NCBI RefSeq assembly: GCF_006442965.1
Contig: NZ_VFWX01000013.1
Coordinates: 62,001 to 126,000 of the forward strand
Length of the DNA: 64,000 nucleotides
Direction of reading: 5' to 3'
Origin: Mesorhizobium sp. CU3
GTDB taxonomy: Bacteria; Pseudomonadota; Alphaproteobacteria; Rhizobiales; Rhizobiaceae
Below, in pieces: positions 27,092 to 36,038 of the stretch. The notes beneath the pieces were generated by a model. That model had not been told where the DNA came from, did no database searches, and worked only from the letters and a program-made list of their open reading frames with translations. Every line of letters starts with the position of its first letter. The first letter of the stretch is position 1. The translations under genes were made by a program, and so were the position numbers.

Positions 27092-27264
27092 CCTTCTCCC
27101 CGTTTCACGGGGAGAAGGTGCCCGAAGGGCGGATGAGGGGCGGCGCCGGCGTCGGTGGCCGGCCTCCAATTCGCCATTGGGTAGCTTGTCGCTAATTTTC
27201 GGAGGGCAGCGCCGCCCCTCATTGCCCTGCCGGGCATTTCTCCCCGTATAGTGACGGGGAGAAA
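27092..27264. repeat. Intergenic palindromic element R3 (hairpins outside)
   Basis: A 173-bp inverted repeat between convergent ppk2 and the DHFR-like gene. End hairpins are at 27092-27118 (CCTTCTCCCC-GTTTCAC-GGGGAGAAGG) and 27237-27264. The inner stems are TGCCCGAAGGGCGG on the left and GCCCTGCCGGGCA on the right. The core blocks are ATGAGGGGCGGCG and GCGCCGCCCCTCAT. Same order as R1 and R2, with a different ~75-bp centre. Confidence 0.85.
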
Positions 27265-27273
27265 GGGCTGTAC

Positions 27274-27921
27274 CTAAGCCCGTCCAATCATCACATGCGT
27301 CGCATCGGCTGTCGCGATCTGCCCGGTGCAGCGGTATCCCAGCTTCGGCACGTCCAGCCCTGCAAAGAGATGCTCGCCCGAGCCCAGCAGGATCGGCGAG
27401 ATCGCCAGGTGCATCTCGTCGATGAGCCGCTCCTGCAGGTACTGCCGGACAGTCGAGACGCCGCCGCCGACGCGCACATCCTTGCCGGCCGCCGCCGCTT
27501 TCGCCTGTTCTAGCGCCGAATGGATGCCGTCGGTGACGAAGTAGAAAGTCGTGCCGCCTTCCATCTCGATCGGCGCGCGCTTGTGCTGAGTCAGCACGAA
27601 GGTCGGGACATGATAGGGCGGGTTGTCGCCCCACCAGCCCTTCCAGCTGTCATCCGGCCATTCGCCACGGATCGGCCCGAACATGCTGCGGCCGAGAATC
27701 CAGGCGCCGACATTCTCGAAGCTGCGCGCGGCGAAGCCGTCATTGGCGTCGCTGGTCCCGTCGTTCTTGCCGAGCACCATCTGGCGGAAGGTGCGGGTGC
27801 CGATCATCCATTTGTGTAGATTTTCGCCGCCGACGCCGAGCGGGGATTCGAGAGTCTGATCGGGGCCGGCGCCGTAGCCGTCGAGTGAGAGGGTGAAAGC
27901 GTTGACACGAAGCTTGGACAT
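27274..27921 (-). CDS. Dihydrofolate reductase-like protein (RibD C-terminal fold)
   Basis: 215 residues of the DHFR/RibD_C superfamily (PF01872), common as stand-alone reductases of unknown substrate. Typical segments are VNAFTLSLDGYGAGPDQ at the N-terminus, GAWILGRSMFGPI, VRVGGGVSTVRQYLQERLID and LAISPILLGSGEHLF. The ATG at 27921 has AGGAGG 7 bp upstream. It is unlikely to be the essential FolA, which is shorter and differs in the substrate loop. No partner gene in the vicinity. Confidence 0.88.
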   Translation of the reverse strand: MSKLRVNAFTLSLDGYGAGPDQTLESPLGVGGENLHKWMIGTRTFRQMVLGKNDGTSDANDGFAARSFENVGAWILGRSMFGPIRGEWPDDSWKGWWGDNPPYHVPTFVLTQHKRAPIEMEGGTTFYFVTDGIHSALEQAKAAAAGKDVRVGGGVSTVRQYLQERLIDEMHLAISPILLGSGEHLFAGLDVPKLGYRCTGQIATADATHVMIGRA

Positions 27922-28112
27922 CGTTGCCTCCTGAACCGCATGTAATTTGCAATCAGTGCCCGTCTAACTTAACTGCTTGCAAAAAACAATCGGTTTTACC
28001 CGATGCGAAGCAGGCTGCGGAAGGCTCCTGACACCCAGGTCGATGGCGATTGTTCAAAAGAAGGATAGCGGCGCTGGTACGCCGCGCCGCCTTTCGCTGA
28101 GGTTGGTGGAAA

Positions 28113-29144
<1,032 letters not shown>

Positions 29145-29232
29145 CGCCGAAACTCTCTTTTGGCGCGGCTTTTACCACGCGTCTCCGCCGCTGACCAATG
29201 CGACACGATTGCGCCAGGGGGACGCGCGAGTT

Positions 29233-29355
29233 CCTCGCCTCCGCCAGAGGCGGGAGAGGTGTCCGCGAAGCGGACGGAGAGGGGGCCTTCGTAGGGCGCT
29301 CCCCTCTCCGTCTCGGCTTCGCCGAGCCACCTCTCCCCACTGCGTGGGGCGAGGA
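29233..29355. repeat. Intergenic palindromic element R4 (compact variant)
   Basis: A 123-bp inverted repeat between the DUF2066 gene and hemB, both on the minus strand. Ends are CCTC-GCCTCCGCC hairpin on the left and CCTCTCCCCAC-TGC-GTGGGG-CGAGG on the right. Inner stems are GTCCGC-GAA-GCGGAC and CTCGGC-TTC-GCCGAG. The core is GGAGAGGGG / CCCCTCTCC with only ~16 bp between. Module order matches R1-R3 but there is no central insert and the arms differ in sequence. Confidence 0.8.
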
Positions 29356-29358
29356 ATC

Positions 29359-30174
29359 TCAGGGCGCCCCGTTCCCCGACAGGATCTGCGCCGCGCCCCG
29401 CATCGCCACCCTGAACGCCTCGTCGAAGCTCACCCCGCGCACCTGCCAGCGATAGGTCTTGCCGCGATTGGCGAGCCGCCAGTCGGCGATCCAGCCGAGC
29501 TCCTTGTCGCTCCACACGATCGACCCGGCGAGCGCGCGGGCAGCGCCGGCCTTCCTCGCCAACTGGTCGAGCTTTGTCATGTCGGCCGCTGCGAGTGCCT
29601 TTTCGTCCAGCCCGCCGAGCTGTTTGGCCTTTGGAAAGGCAATCCGCATCAGCAACGGAGCTGTGGCGTTGGCGAAGGATTCGCGCATCGTCTTGCCTTG
29701 GTCCTCGTCGGCCGTCAGCACGAAATGCCGCTGGCCCTGCTCGGCCGTCATGACGATGGCCAGCAGCGGCCGCTCGCCGAGCCAGGGCTTGCTGCCGAGT
29801 TGCGCGAGCAGCTTGTCGACCACGGCAGGCTTGTAGAGGCAGGTCAGGTCGTGCGGCCGGTCATGCGTGCCTTGCTCGTCATGGATCGGAATGCCTTCCA
29901 ACCGGTCATGGTAGCGGAAGGACTGGACGAAATGGCCGGCCTTGTCGCGAAGCGCCAGTATCTCCGGTTTCTGCGTCAGCCGCTGGTCGCCGGAAACCTT
30001 GACCAGCACCTTGTCCAGGCATTCGCGAAAACCAATCTCGCGGTTGGGCTCGCCGGTGCCGGTGACGATGGCCTGCGCCTGGTAGAGGTCCGTCGGCGTC
30101 GCAGCAAATGCCGCTGGACCTCCCAGGCATAGGAGGCCAAACAATCCAGCCACCAGGCGAGAAATTCCAGGCAT
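29359..30174 (-). CDS. DUF2066 family exported protein
   Basis: 271 residues with a signal peptide (LVAGLFGLLCLGGPAAFA). The mature protein begins TPTDLYQAQAIVTGTGEPNR and continues REIGFRECLDKVLVKVSGDQ, the hallmark of DUF2066, a periplasmic family of unknown role in proteobacteria. The later GERPLLAIVMTAEQG and GSIVWSDKELGWIADWRL segments also fit. Its end is 3 bp from the R4 repeat and 215 bp from the hemB start. Confidence 0.8.
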   Translation of the reverse strand: MPGISRLVAGLFGLLCLGGPAAFAATPTDLYQAQAIVTGTGEPNREIGFRECLDKVLVKVSGDQRLTQKPEILALRDKAGHFVQSFRYHDRLEGIPIHDEQGTHDRPHDLTCLYKPAVVDKLLAQLGSKPWLGERPLLAIVMTAEQGQRHFVLTADEDQGKTMRESFANATAPLLMRIAFPKAKQLGGLDEKALAAADMTKLDQLARKAGAARALAGSIVWSDKELGWIADWRLANRGKTYRWQVRGVSFDEAFRVAMRGAAQILSGNGAP

Positions 30175-30338
30175 GTCGGTTTTTCTCGAAATCTGTCGGG
30201 CGCCGCGCAGTGCTTTGCCGATTACCTAACATCTGGCGCGGTCGTCCGCCAGCGCAAGGCGCGCCGCCATTGACGCATCCCTATGCCGCCTTTAGCACTT
30301 CTCTCCCCTGGGAGGGCCGGGAGAGGGATTCTCTGGTG

Positions 30339-31376
30339 ATGGATTTTGGCGGAGGCGACGAGATCCGCTTCGAGCGTTTGGGCAAGGCCGGCGTCGTCAC
30401 GCTGACGCGGCCGCAGGCGCTCAATGCCGTCACGCATAATATGGTGAAGGCGCTGAGTAGGGCGCTCGAGGCCTGGGAAGCGGATGCCGGCATCAACGTC
30501 GTCATCGTCAAAGCCGAGGGCAGGGCGTTTTCCGCCGGCGGCGATATCCTGCACATCTACGAAGCTGGCCGCGCCGGCACACCACCTGTCGATTTCTTCG
30601 CCGACGAGTATCGGCTCAACGCCCGCATCGCGCGATTCAAGAAACCCTATGTGGCGCTGATCGACGGCATCGTCATGGGCGGCGGCGTCGGCATCTCCTT
30701 CCACGGCTCGCATCGTGTGCTGACCGAGAACGCGCAATTCGCCATGCCGGAGGTCGGCATCGGTTTCTTCCCCGATGTCGGTGCCAGCCATCTGCTTCCG
30801 GATCTCGGCGGCAGCTTCGGCATGTATCTGGGGCTCACGGGAACCCGCATCCGCTACGGCGATGCGCTGTGGTCGGGGCTGGCCACGCATACGATCAAGG
30901 CGGCGGACCAGGCCGGCCTGCTCGACGAGCTGGCGGCCAGCAACGATCCGAATGCCGAGCTGCGCGATTTCTTCGTGCCGGCAAAGCGCGAGACCGAGCG
31001 GCAGGATCTGGATGCGATCGCGCGGCATTTCTCGCAAACCTCGCTTGCCGGCATCATCGCCAGTCTCGAGGCCGCTTCGGGCGATGCCTTCGCCGCAAAG
31101 ACGCTTGACGTTATGAAAACGCGCTCGCCGACCAGCCTCCACGTCGCCTGGCGCGAGATCAGTGCCGGCTCGACGCTGTCTATGGACGAGTGCATGAAGA
31201 TGGAGTTCCGCATCCTCAACCGTATGCTCGCCGGTCATGATTTCTACGAAGGCATCCGCGCCGCGATCATCGACAAGGGCTCGACGCCCGACTGGCGTCC
31301 GGCCGCGATCGAGGACGTCAACGCGGCCGCCATCGACGCCTATTTCGCGCCGCTCGAGCAGGAGCTTGCGCTGTGA
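30339..31376 (+). CDS. Enoyl-CoA hydratase-like, probable 3-hydroxyisobutyryl-CoA hydrolase
   Basis: 345 residues, crotonase fold. The length and C-terminal ~120-residue extension match HIBCH, the valine-degradation thioesterase. Motifs are RAFSAGGDILHIYE (oxyanion hole and acyl-CoA site), VALIDGIVMGGGVGIS, and AMPEVGIGFFPDVGASH with the catalytic Glu and Asp. Ordinary enoyl-CoA hydratases are about 260 residues and lack the extension. A GTG one codon upstream (30336) has GAGAGGGA at better spacing and may be the true start. The next gene overlaps by 4 bp. Confidence 0.85.
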   Translation: MDFGGGDEIRFERLGKAGVVTLTRPQALNAVTHNMVKALSRALEAWEADAGINVVIVKAEGRAFSAGGDILHIYEAGRAGTPPVDFFADEYRLNARIARFKKPYVALIDGIVMGGGVGISFHGSHRVLTENAQFAMPEVGIGFFPDVGASHLLPDLGGSFGMYLGLTGTRIRYGDALWSGLATHTIKAADQAGLLDELAASNDPNAELRDFFVPAKRETERQDLDAIARHFSQTSLAGIIASLEAASGDAFAAKTLDVMKTRSPTSLHVAWREISAGSTLSMDECMKMEFRILNRMLAGHDFYEGIRAAIIDKGSTPDWRPAAIEDVNAAAIDAYFAPLEQELAL

Positions 31377-31795
31377 GCGAAGTGACCTCCAGGCGCGTCG
31401 TGCTGCAGCCCTCGACCACCGAGGTGATCTTCGCCTGGTTCCAGCGCGTCATCGCCGGCTACTGCCTGATGTTCGGCATCCTCTACTGGATCCGCCTGAT
31501 CGGCATCTATCCGGGCGATCTCTGGCGCTTCGACCTGATGCCGGTGCATTGGCAGGTGGCGGCCGCGATGCTGGCGGTCTTCTTTCCCTTCGCGGCGGCG
31601 GGCTTGTGGATGCTGGCGTCCTGGGGGCCGGTGATCTGGTTCATCTGCGCCGCGACCGAGACGGTGATGTATGCCGGCTTTCCCGATCTCTTCGGCCACC
31701 GGCTGCTGATCCTCGTCTCGCATGCCTGCGTGGCCTTGCTTTATATCGTCTTCCGCGTCACCATCTGGCTGCAGAAGCGCCAGCTTCGCCAGTAG
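31373..31795 (+). CDS. Four-helix membrane protein (DUF6163-like)
   Basis: 140 residues, four membrane helices (roughly 25-45, 60-80, 85-105, 110-130), no signal peptide. It begins with GTG in a GTGA overlap with the hydrolase gene, so the two are translationally coupled. In Rhizobiales a protein of this size and layout, which I recall as DUF6163, commonly precedes ldtR, as here. The function is unknown; the family label is tentative. Confidence 0.7.
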   Translation: MSEVTSRRVVLQPSTTEVIFAWFQRVIAGYCLMFGILYWIRLIGIYPGDLWRFDLMPVHWQVAAAMLAVFFPFAAAGLWMLASWGPVIWFICAATETVMYAGFPDLFGHRLLILVSHACVALLYIVFRVTIWLQKRQLRQ

Positions 31796-31803
31796 GCCGA
31801 GAA

Positions 31804-31828
31804 CCGGCCTTCATGGGCCGTTTTCGTG
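31804..31828 (+). terminator. Rho-independent terminator after the membrane-protein gene
   Basis: CGGCC-TTCATG-GGCCG stem-loop (31805-31820) directly followed by TTTT and, 8 bp on, TTTTT. It separates the hydrolase/membrane-protein operon from ldtR. Confidence 0.6.
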
Positions 31829-31915
31829 CCCGTTTTTCCCCAAAATCCGTTGCCTAAATCTTTAGGTTAATTGTTCTTGCTCGGGTGACCGATCGTTAAG
31901 CGTCTTGCGAAACCT

Positions 31916-31927
31916 CTTACCGGTAAG
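31916..31927. promoter_or_regulatory. Palindrome upstream of ldtR (candidate LdtR site)
   Basis: CTTACCGGTAAG, a perfect 12-bp palindrome 107 bp before the ldtR start. A matching half, CCGGTAA, lies about 105 bp before the L,D-transpeptidase start. MarR-type regulators bind such palindromes and usually control themselves. Only this one full copy was seen. Confidence 0.4.
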
Positions 31928-32034
31928 CTCTTGTTAGCCCTGGCGTTTAAGTCGAATTTTATGAGTATTCGATAGTGTCGCGATCAAGGTGAAAAACAAA
32001 AAATCACCAAGGCGACAAACGAGAGGCAAAGACA

Positions 32035-32550
32035 ATGATCAATTCGCGTCCGGCGGCGAAGACCGCAAACGTATCCGACGATCGCCGCGAGGCTATCCGC
32101 TCGCTGTACATGGAATCGCTGCAGCTGGTGGAGCGCCTGCACCGCCGCCTGCTTGACGTGATCAAGGACGAGTTCGACCGCAACGGCCGCTCCGACATCA
32201 ACGCCATCCAGGCGCTGCTGCTCTTCAACATCGGCAATTCGGAGCTGACCGCCGGCGAGCTGCGCTCGCGCGGCTACTATCTCGGCTCGAACGTCTCCTA
32301 CAATCTGAAGAAGCTGGTCGACCTGGGCTTCATCAACCACCAGCGCTCGCGCATCGACCGCCGTTCGGTCCGCGTCTCGCTGACGCCGAAGGGCAACGAG
32401 GTCGCTGACGTCGTCGCCGGCCTCTACGAGCGCCATGTCGGTTCGATCGAAGCTGTCGGCGGCATCAACACCGACGAGTTCAAGCAGATGAACCGCGCGC
32501 TGCAGCGGCTGGATCGCTTCTGGAACGATACGATCGCTTACCGGATGTAA
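32035..32550 (+). CDS. ldtR: MarR-family regulator LdtR
   Basis: 171 residues with a MarR-type winged helix (residues ~60-130: INAIQALLLFNIG, AGELRSRGYYLGSNVSYNLKKLVDLG, then RRSVRVSLTPKG in the wing). The sequence matches LdtR, studied in Liberibacter and Sinorhizobium, where it controls an L,D-transpeptidase gene and osmotic-stress tolerance. The GYYLGSNVSYNLKKL recognition helix is highly characteristic. GAGAGG lies about 10 bp upstream of the ATG. The probable target (33425) lies downstream on the same strand with one small gene between. Confidence 0.9.
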   Translation: MINSRPAAKTANVSDDRREAIRSLYMESLQLVERLHRRLLDVIKDEFDRNGRSDINAIQALLLFNIGNSELTAGELRSRGYYLGSNVSYNLKKLVDLGFINHQRSRIDRRSVRVSLTPKGNEVADVVAGLYERHVGSIEAVGGINTDEFKQMNRALQRLDRFWNDTIAYRM

Positions 32551-32605
32551 GCCGATACCAAGTTTCGAGCCGCGCCGAAGAAGCGCGGCCGGGGGAAAAA
32601 TAGAG

Positions 32606-32642
32606 GGCCGGTGCGGAAAACGCGCCGGTCCATTTCTTTTTG
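32606..32642 (+). terminator. Probable terminator after ldtR
   Basis: Stem CCGGTGCG-GAAAA-CGCGCCGG (one G-T pair) followed by the T-rich CATTTCTTTTT. A second hairpin, GCCGCGC-CGAAGAA-GCGCGGC (32569-32589), lies just before it. Confidence 0.55.
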
Positions 32643-32726
32643 CGTTAAGCGGCTGGCTCGGATCCCGGCCTGGTTTTCTTTCGCAGCGGCGCTGCGTAAT
32701 GTCTTGACGTGGCGGGGGGATACACC

Positions 32727-33107
32727 ATGGACTTGGGGAAACGCGCGAAGGTTTGCTGGGTTGGCGCGACGCTTCTGTCGTTCTCGCAACCGGCCATCGC
32801 CGAAGAGTGGTGGAAGGATTCCTTCGCCGCCGTGGGCAGTTCGCCGTGCGATAACAACGACTCGATCGTGACATTCACCGACAAGACGGTGGACATGTGG
32901 GAAGTCGGCTGCGCGCTGGAGAAGGTCCAGAAGATCAATCGCCTGGATGCCGTCATCCTCGACATGACCTGCACGGATGGCGAAAGTTCGAGCAAGAGGC
33001 GCGAGCTGCTGCTCAAGCTGGAGGACAACAAAATCCTGCGCTACCCGCAAAATGAGGTGCTGCAACGATGCTCGGACTTGAAGGGGCCGCCGGGCACGCG
33101 GCCTTGA
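32727..33107 (+). CDS. Small secreted four-cysteine protein
   Basis: 126 residues. A signal peptide (VCWVGATLLSFSQPAIA, cut before EEWW) is followed by a ~100-residue mature protein. The four cysteines are in SPCDNN, VGCALEK, MTCTDG and QRCSDL, probably as two disulfides. Strand-like segments alternate with charged turns. I do not recognise the family. The ATG at 32727 has GGGGGA 7 bp upstream, so it is clearly translated. It lies between ldtR and the L,D-transpeptidase, which suggests but does not show a cell-envelope role. Confidence 0.7.
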   Translation: MDLGKRAKVCWVGATLLSFSQPAIAEEWWKDSFAAVGSSPCDNNDSIVTFTDKTVDMWEVGCALEKVQKINRLDAVILDMTCTDGESSSKRRELLLKLEDNKILRYPQNEVLQRCSDLKGPPGTRP

Positions 33108-33424
33108 TTTGAGGGGCAAAGCCTTCGTCACGCGCCCAACAGCGTTGCTGCGATGCAAAAAAGCATCGCTGCCTTCCCTTCGCCTCCCTGCCACAACCAA
33201 ATCGCGGGCCAAGGCCACGTTACCGCCATAATCGGGGTCGATGCGGGTTACGGGTGAAGCTGCGGGCCTATGCCCTGCGCTCCTTGGAACCTGCGTTGCG
33301 GCAGCGCGTTTCTGGCAGCCGGTAAACGTCGGGTCATGGTTGGCAAAATGTTAAGTTTGCCGCCCCTAGAGTGCGGACAATGCCGCCCGGCCAGCGAATT
33401 GAGCGAGAGCGATTAAGCGAAAAA
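33108..33424. other. 317-bp gap before the L,D-transpeptidase
   Basis: No gene seen. It contains a perfect hairpin GCGATGC-AAAAAA-GCATCGC (33150-33169) without a T-run, and should contain the promoter of the L,D-transpeptidase gene. A half-palindrome CCGGTAA near 33320 matches the palindrome upstream of ldtR. Confidence 0.45.
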
Positions 33425-34687
33425 ATGTCTGACATGAGAACCAGCCGCCGTTTCTTCCTCACCGGAGCTTCCGCGCTTGCCGCGGCCGTGGTCGCCGGCC
33501 ATGCCAGCGCCCAGGACGTGATCGGGGACATTCTAAAATCCTCGACGCGCGGTAATTGGGACGACCAGTTCGATGCCCGCGCCAGCGACACAGGCAAGGT
33601 CGCTTCCACGCTGCCGATCTTCAGCCTGCAGACCGTTGCCTTTACCGAGCAGGCGGTGGCGCAGTACCAGAACATCGTCTCGCAGGGCGGCTGGGAGCAG
33701 GTTCCGGCGACCAAGAAATTGCAACTCGGCGTCGACGACCCGGATGTCGTGCCGTTGCGCAAGCGCCTGATGGTCTCGGGCGACCTGCCGCAAAGCGCCG
33801 GCATCTCGACGGCCTTCGATTCCTATGTCGATTCGGCGGTGAAGCGCTTCCAGCTCCGTCACGGCCTGCCGGCGGACGGCTCCATGGGCAAATACACCTA
33901 TGCGGCGATGAACGTTTCGCCTCAGATCCGTCTCGGACAGTTGCAGACGAACCTGCAGCGCCTGAAGGAAAAGGCCGGCACGCTGGGCAGCCGTTACGTG
34001 CTTGTCGACATTCCGGCCGCGCAGGTCGAGGCTGTCGAGAACGACCGCGTCGTGCTGCGCCACACCGCAATCGTCGGCAAGATCGACCGCCAGACGCCGA
34101 TCGTGAATTCCAAGATCAACGAGATCATCGTCAATCCGTACTGGAACGCGCCGGTCTCGATCGTGCGCAAGGACATCATTCCGCTGATGCGGAAGGACCC
34201 GAACTACCTCAAGGAAAGCCATATCCGCCTGTTCGCGCCGGATGGCAGCGAGGTCGATCCGATGACCGTCGACTGGTCGACGGACGACGCCGCGAAGTAC
34301 CGCTTCCGCCAGGATCCGGGCTCCAACAACGCCATGGCATCGGTCAAGATCAACTTCCCGAGTCCGGACGGCGTCTACATGCACGACACGCCGCAGCAGA
34401 GCCTGTTCGGCAAGCTGATGCGCTTCGACTCGTCCGGCTGCGTGCGCGTCCAGAACGTGCGCGACCTCGTCACCTGGATCCTGCGCGACACGCCCGGATG
34501 GGACCGCCAGCATTTCGAGGCCGCGATCAAGACCGGCGAGAACACGCCGATCAACGTGGTGAACCCGGTGCCGGTGCACTTCCTCTATCTGTCGGCCTGG
34601 TCGACCGCTCCGGGCGTCGTCCAGTTCCGCGACGACATCTACGCGCTCGACGGCGCCCAGGAGCTGCAGATCAGCTCAGCGCAGTAA
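33425..34687 (+). CDS. ldtP: L,D-transpeptidase (YkuD family), probable LdtR target
   Basis: 420 residues. The enzyme makes 3-3 cross-links in peptidoglycan or anchors proteins to it. The N-terminus has a twin-arginine motif (TSRRFFLTGAS) followed by a hydrophobic stretch ending HASA, so export is probably by the Tat route. Residues ~125-165 (YVDSAVKRFQLRHGLPADG) are a peptidoglycan-binding domain. The YkuD domain (residues ~185-385) has H320 in MHDTP and C339 in SSGCVRVQNV. The usual SHGCVR is SSGCVR here. The symbol follows the ldtR-ldtP pair of Liberibacter. Confidence 0.9.
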   Translation: MSDMRTSRRFFLTGASALAAAVVAGHASAQDVIGDILKSSTRGNWDDQFDARASDTGKVASTLPIFSLQTVAFTEQAVAQYQNIVSQGGWEQVPATKKLQLGVDDPDVVPLRKRLMVSGDLPQSAGISTAFDSYVDSAVKRFQLRHGLPADGSMGKYTYAAMNVSPQIRLGQLQTNLQRLKEKAGTLGSRYVLVDIPAAQVEAVENDRVVLRHTAIVGKIDRQTPIVNSKINEIIVNPYWNAPVSIVRKDIIPLMRKDPNYLKESHIRLFAPDGSEVDPMTVDWSTDDAAKYRFRQDPGSNNAMASVKINFPSPDGVYMHDTPQQSLFGKLMRFDSSGCVRVQNVRDLVTWILRDTPGWDRQHFEAAIKTGENTPINVVNPVPVHFLYLSAWSTAPGVVQFRDDIYALDGAQELQISSAQ

Positions 34688-34710
34688 GTCTCTGATATTC
34701 CGAACTAAAA

Positions 34711-34738
34711 GAAGGCCGCTATGAAGCGGCCTTTTTTG
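34711..34738 (+). terminator. Rho-independent terminator after ldtP
   Basis: AAGGCCGCT-ATGA-AGCGGCCTT followed by TTTTG: a perfect 9-bp stem with a T-run. It lies between convergent ldtP and the LuxR-type gene and may serve both. Confidence 0.88.
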
Positions 34739-34760
34739 TTTGGAGCCGCAATGATCGCTT

Positions 34761-35486
34761 TTAGATAAGCCGCTGGTTCACAAGTCGCGCGACCGCTTGC
34801 GCGCGGTTGACGGCGCCGAGCTTGCGCCTGGCATTGTCGACATGGAAGCGTACCGTTGCCTCGGCGATGCCGAGGATCACCGAGATTTCCCAATCGGTCT
34901 TGCCTTCGGCCACCAGCGCCAGGCTGTCGCGTTCGCGCGCCGTCAGCCTGACTGCGGCGGTCGGCGGCGGCGAGGTCAGGCTCATCAGCCGCTCGGTCAG
35001 GCCAAGGCCGGCCATGTGGATGGCAAAGGCCTCGTCCGGCGAAAAATCGCGCTTGTGAAAGCCGAGATGCAGCGAGGCGATGGCGCCGTCGGACCCATAG
35101 GAGGTGGCGCAGAGCGCGTCGTCGATGTCGGCTTCGCTGAGCGCCTCCCAATAGGCGCCATATTGCACGCTGTCCTGCGGCGCGAAATCGCTGAAGCGAT
35201 AGCTGGTCCGGCTCTCGCGGATGGCGCCGAGCAGCGGGTTGCATTCGAAGCAGACATAGTCGAAGGCCGCGCTGCCGGGCCACGCCGTGGGCGCCAGCCT
35301 GGTGATGAAGCCGCCGGCCGCCCAATGGCTGGTCGAGGTGAGGATCGAGGTCGGCCGTCGGTACAGCCTGGTCTGCAGATAGGACGCCCCGAAATCCTGC
35401 ATCGCCGTAAAGAACGCCACGCTGGCATCTTCGGCCGTCGGCGCCGCATACGCCCCTTCGACATGCGTCATCAACCGTGACAGCAT
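34761..35486 (-). CDS. LuxR family regulator with autoinducer-binding domain
   Basis: 241 residues. The N-terminal ~165 residues form an autoinducer-binding-type domain (PF03472-like), and residues ~175-241 a GerE helix-turn-helix (LTARERDSLALVAEGKTDWE, then EATVRFHVDNARRKLGAVNR). No luxI-type synthase lies in the window, so it is a LuxR solo, responding either to another cell's signal or to a non-AHL ligand. The start is taken at ATG 35486, with GGGA 7 bp upstream; an ATG at 35516 has no such site. Confidence 0.82.
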   Translation of the reverse strand: MLSRLMTHVEGAYAAPTAEDASVAFFTAMQDFGASYLQTRLYRRPTSILTSTSHWAAGGFITRLAPTAWPGSAAFDYVCFECNPLLGAIRESRTSYRFSDFAPQDSVQYGAYWEALSEADIDDALCATSYGSDGAIASLHLGFHKRDFSPDEAFAIHMAGLGLTERLMSLTSPPPTAAVRLTARERDSLALVAEGKTDWEISVILGIAEATVRFHVDNARRKLGAVNRAQAVARLVNQRLI

Positions 35487-36038
35487 CGGTCGTCCCAATT
35501 CAACCCACCCGAGCATACGGTGACACGAGCCGCCGCATGCCGCGAGGGCAGGGGCGCTTCGACCTGTCAACCCCGCGCTATCGAGAGGTGTGATGCACCT
35601 GCCGCCTCGCGTATCTGGAAAGATGAGCGTCGGCTAATGCTGGCACCTTCTCGCGGATGGGGCTGCGAGCCACAGTTCTCTTATGCATTTGCCGTGCCGA
35701 CTCCAGGGCCTTGGCGCGGCGGCCGGACACCCGGTGCCCCCTAGGCAGCCATGCGCTGACGCCGGGTGCCGGCCTTTTTCCTGCGCGGCCGTTGTCGGCC
35801 GCTATCGAGGTCGGCGGTCGGCGCCCTCTCGCCGGTCGCCGCCAGATGCGCCCCGACAGGGGCTTGCCTTCAACCAGGCGCCGCTATCGACGGCCGAGGG
35901 CGAGGGCACCAGCGCGGCGGGGCGTCGGGGCGCATCTTCTATTTCGGACGTATTCTTCATCACGACTGTTGAGTGGCGCCCGGCTGGACGCCACACACTC
36001 AATTGCGCATGGTTCGGCGAAAGAGCCGGAATCGCGCC
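35487..36038. other. 552-bp gap between luxR and the antiporter
   Basis: No convincing gene was found. Open frames here are arginine/proline-rich and lack ribosome binding sites. The only structured part is a terminator-like hairpin at 35721-35779 on the plus strand, reported separately. The gap is long for this otherwise dense region. Confidence 0.5.
35721..35779 (+). terminator. Terminator-like hairpin with no gene in front
   Basis: GGCCGG-A-CACCCGG (35721-35734) pairs with CCGGGTG-CCGGCC (35762-35774) apart from one bulged A, giving a 13-bp GC stem followed directly by TTTTT. The 27-nt loop holds a small inner hairpin (TGCC...GGCA). On the plus strand there is no gene within 1 kb upstream that it could end. 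Confidence 0.6.

Noticed and set aside
33150..33169. Perfect hairpin GCGATGC-AAAAAA-GCATCGC
   Set aside because: A poly-A loop and no T-run after it; listed only in the gap entry since no role can be supported.
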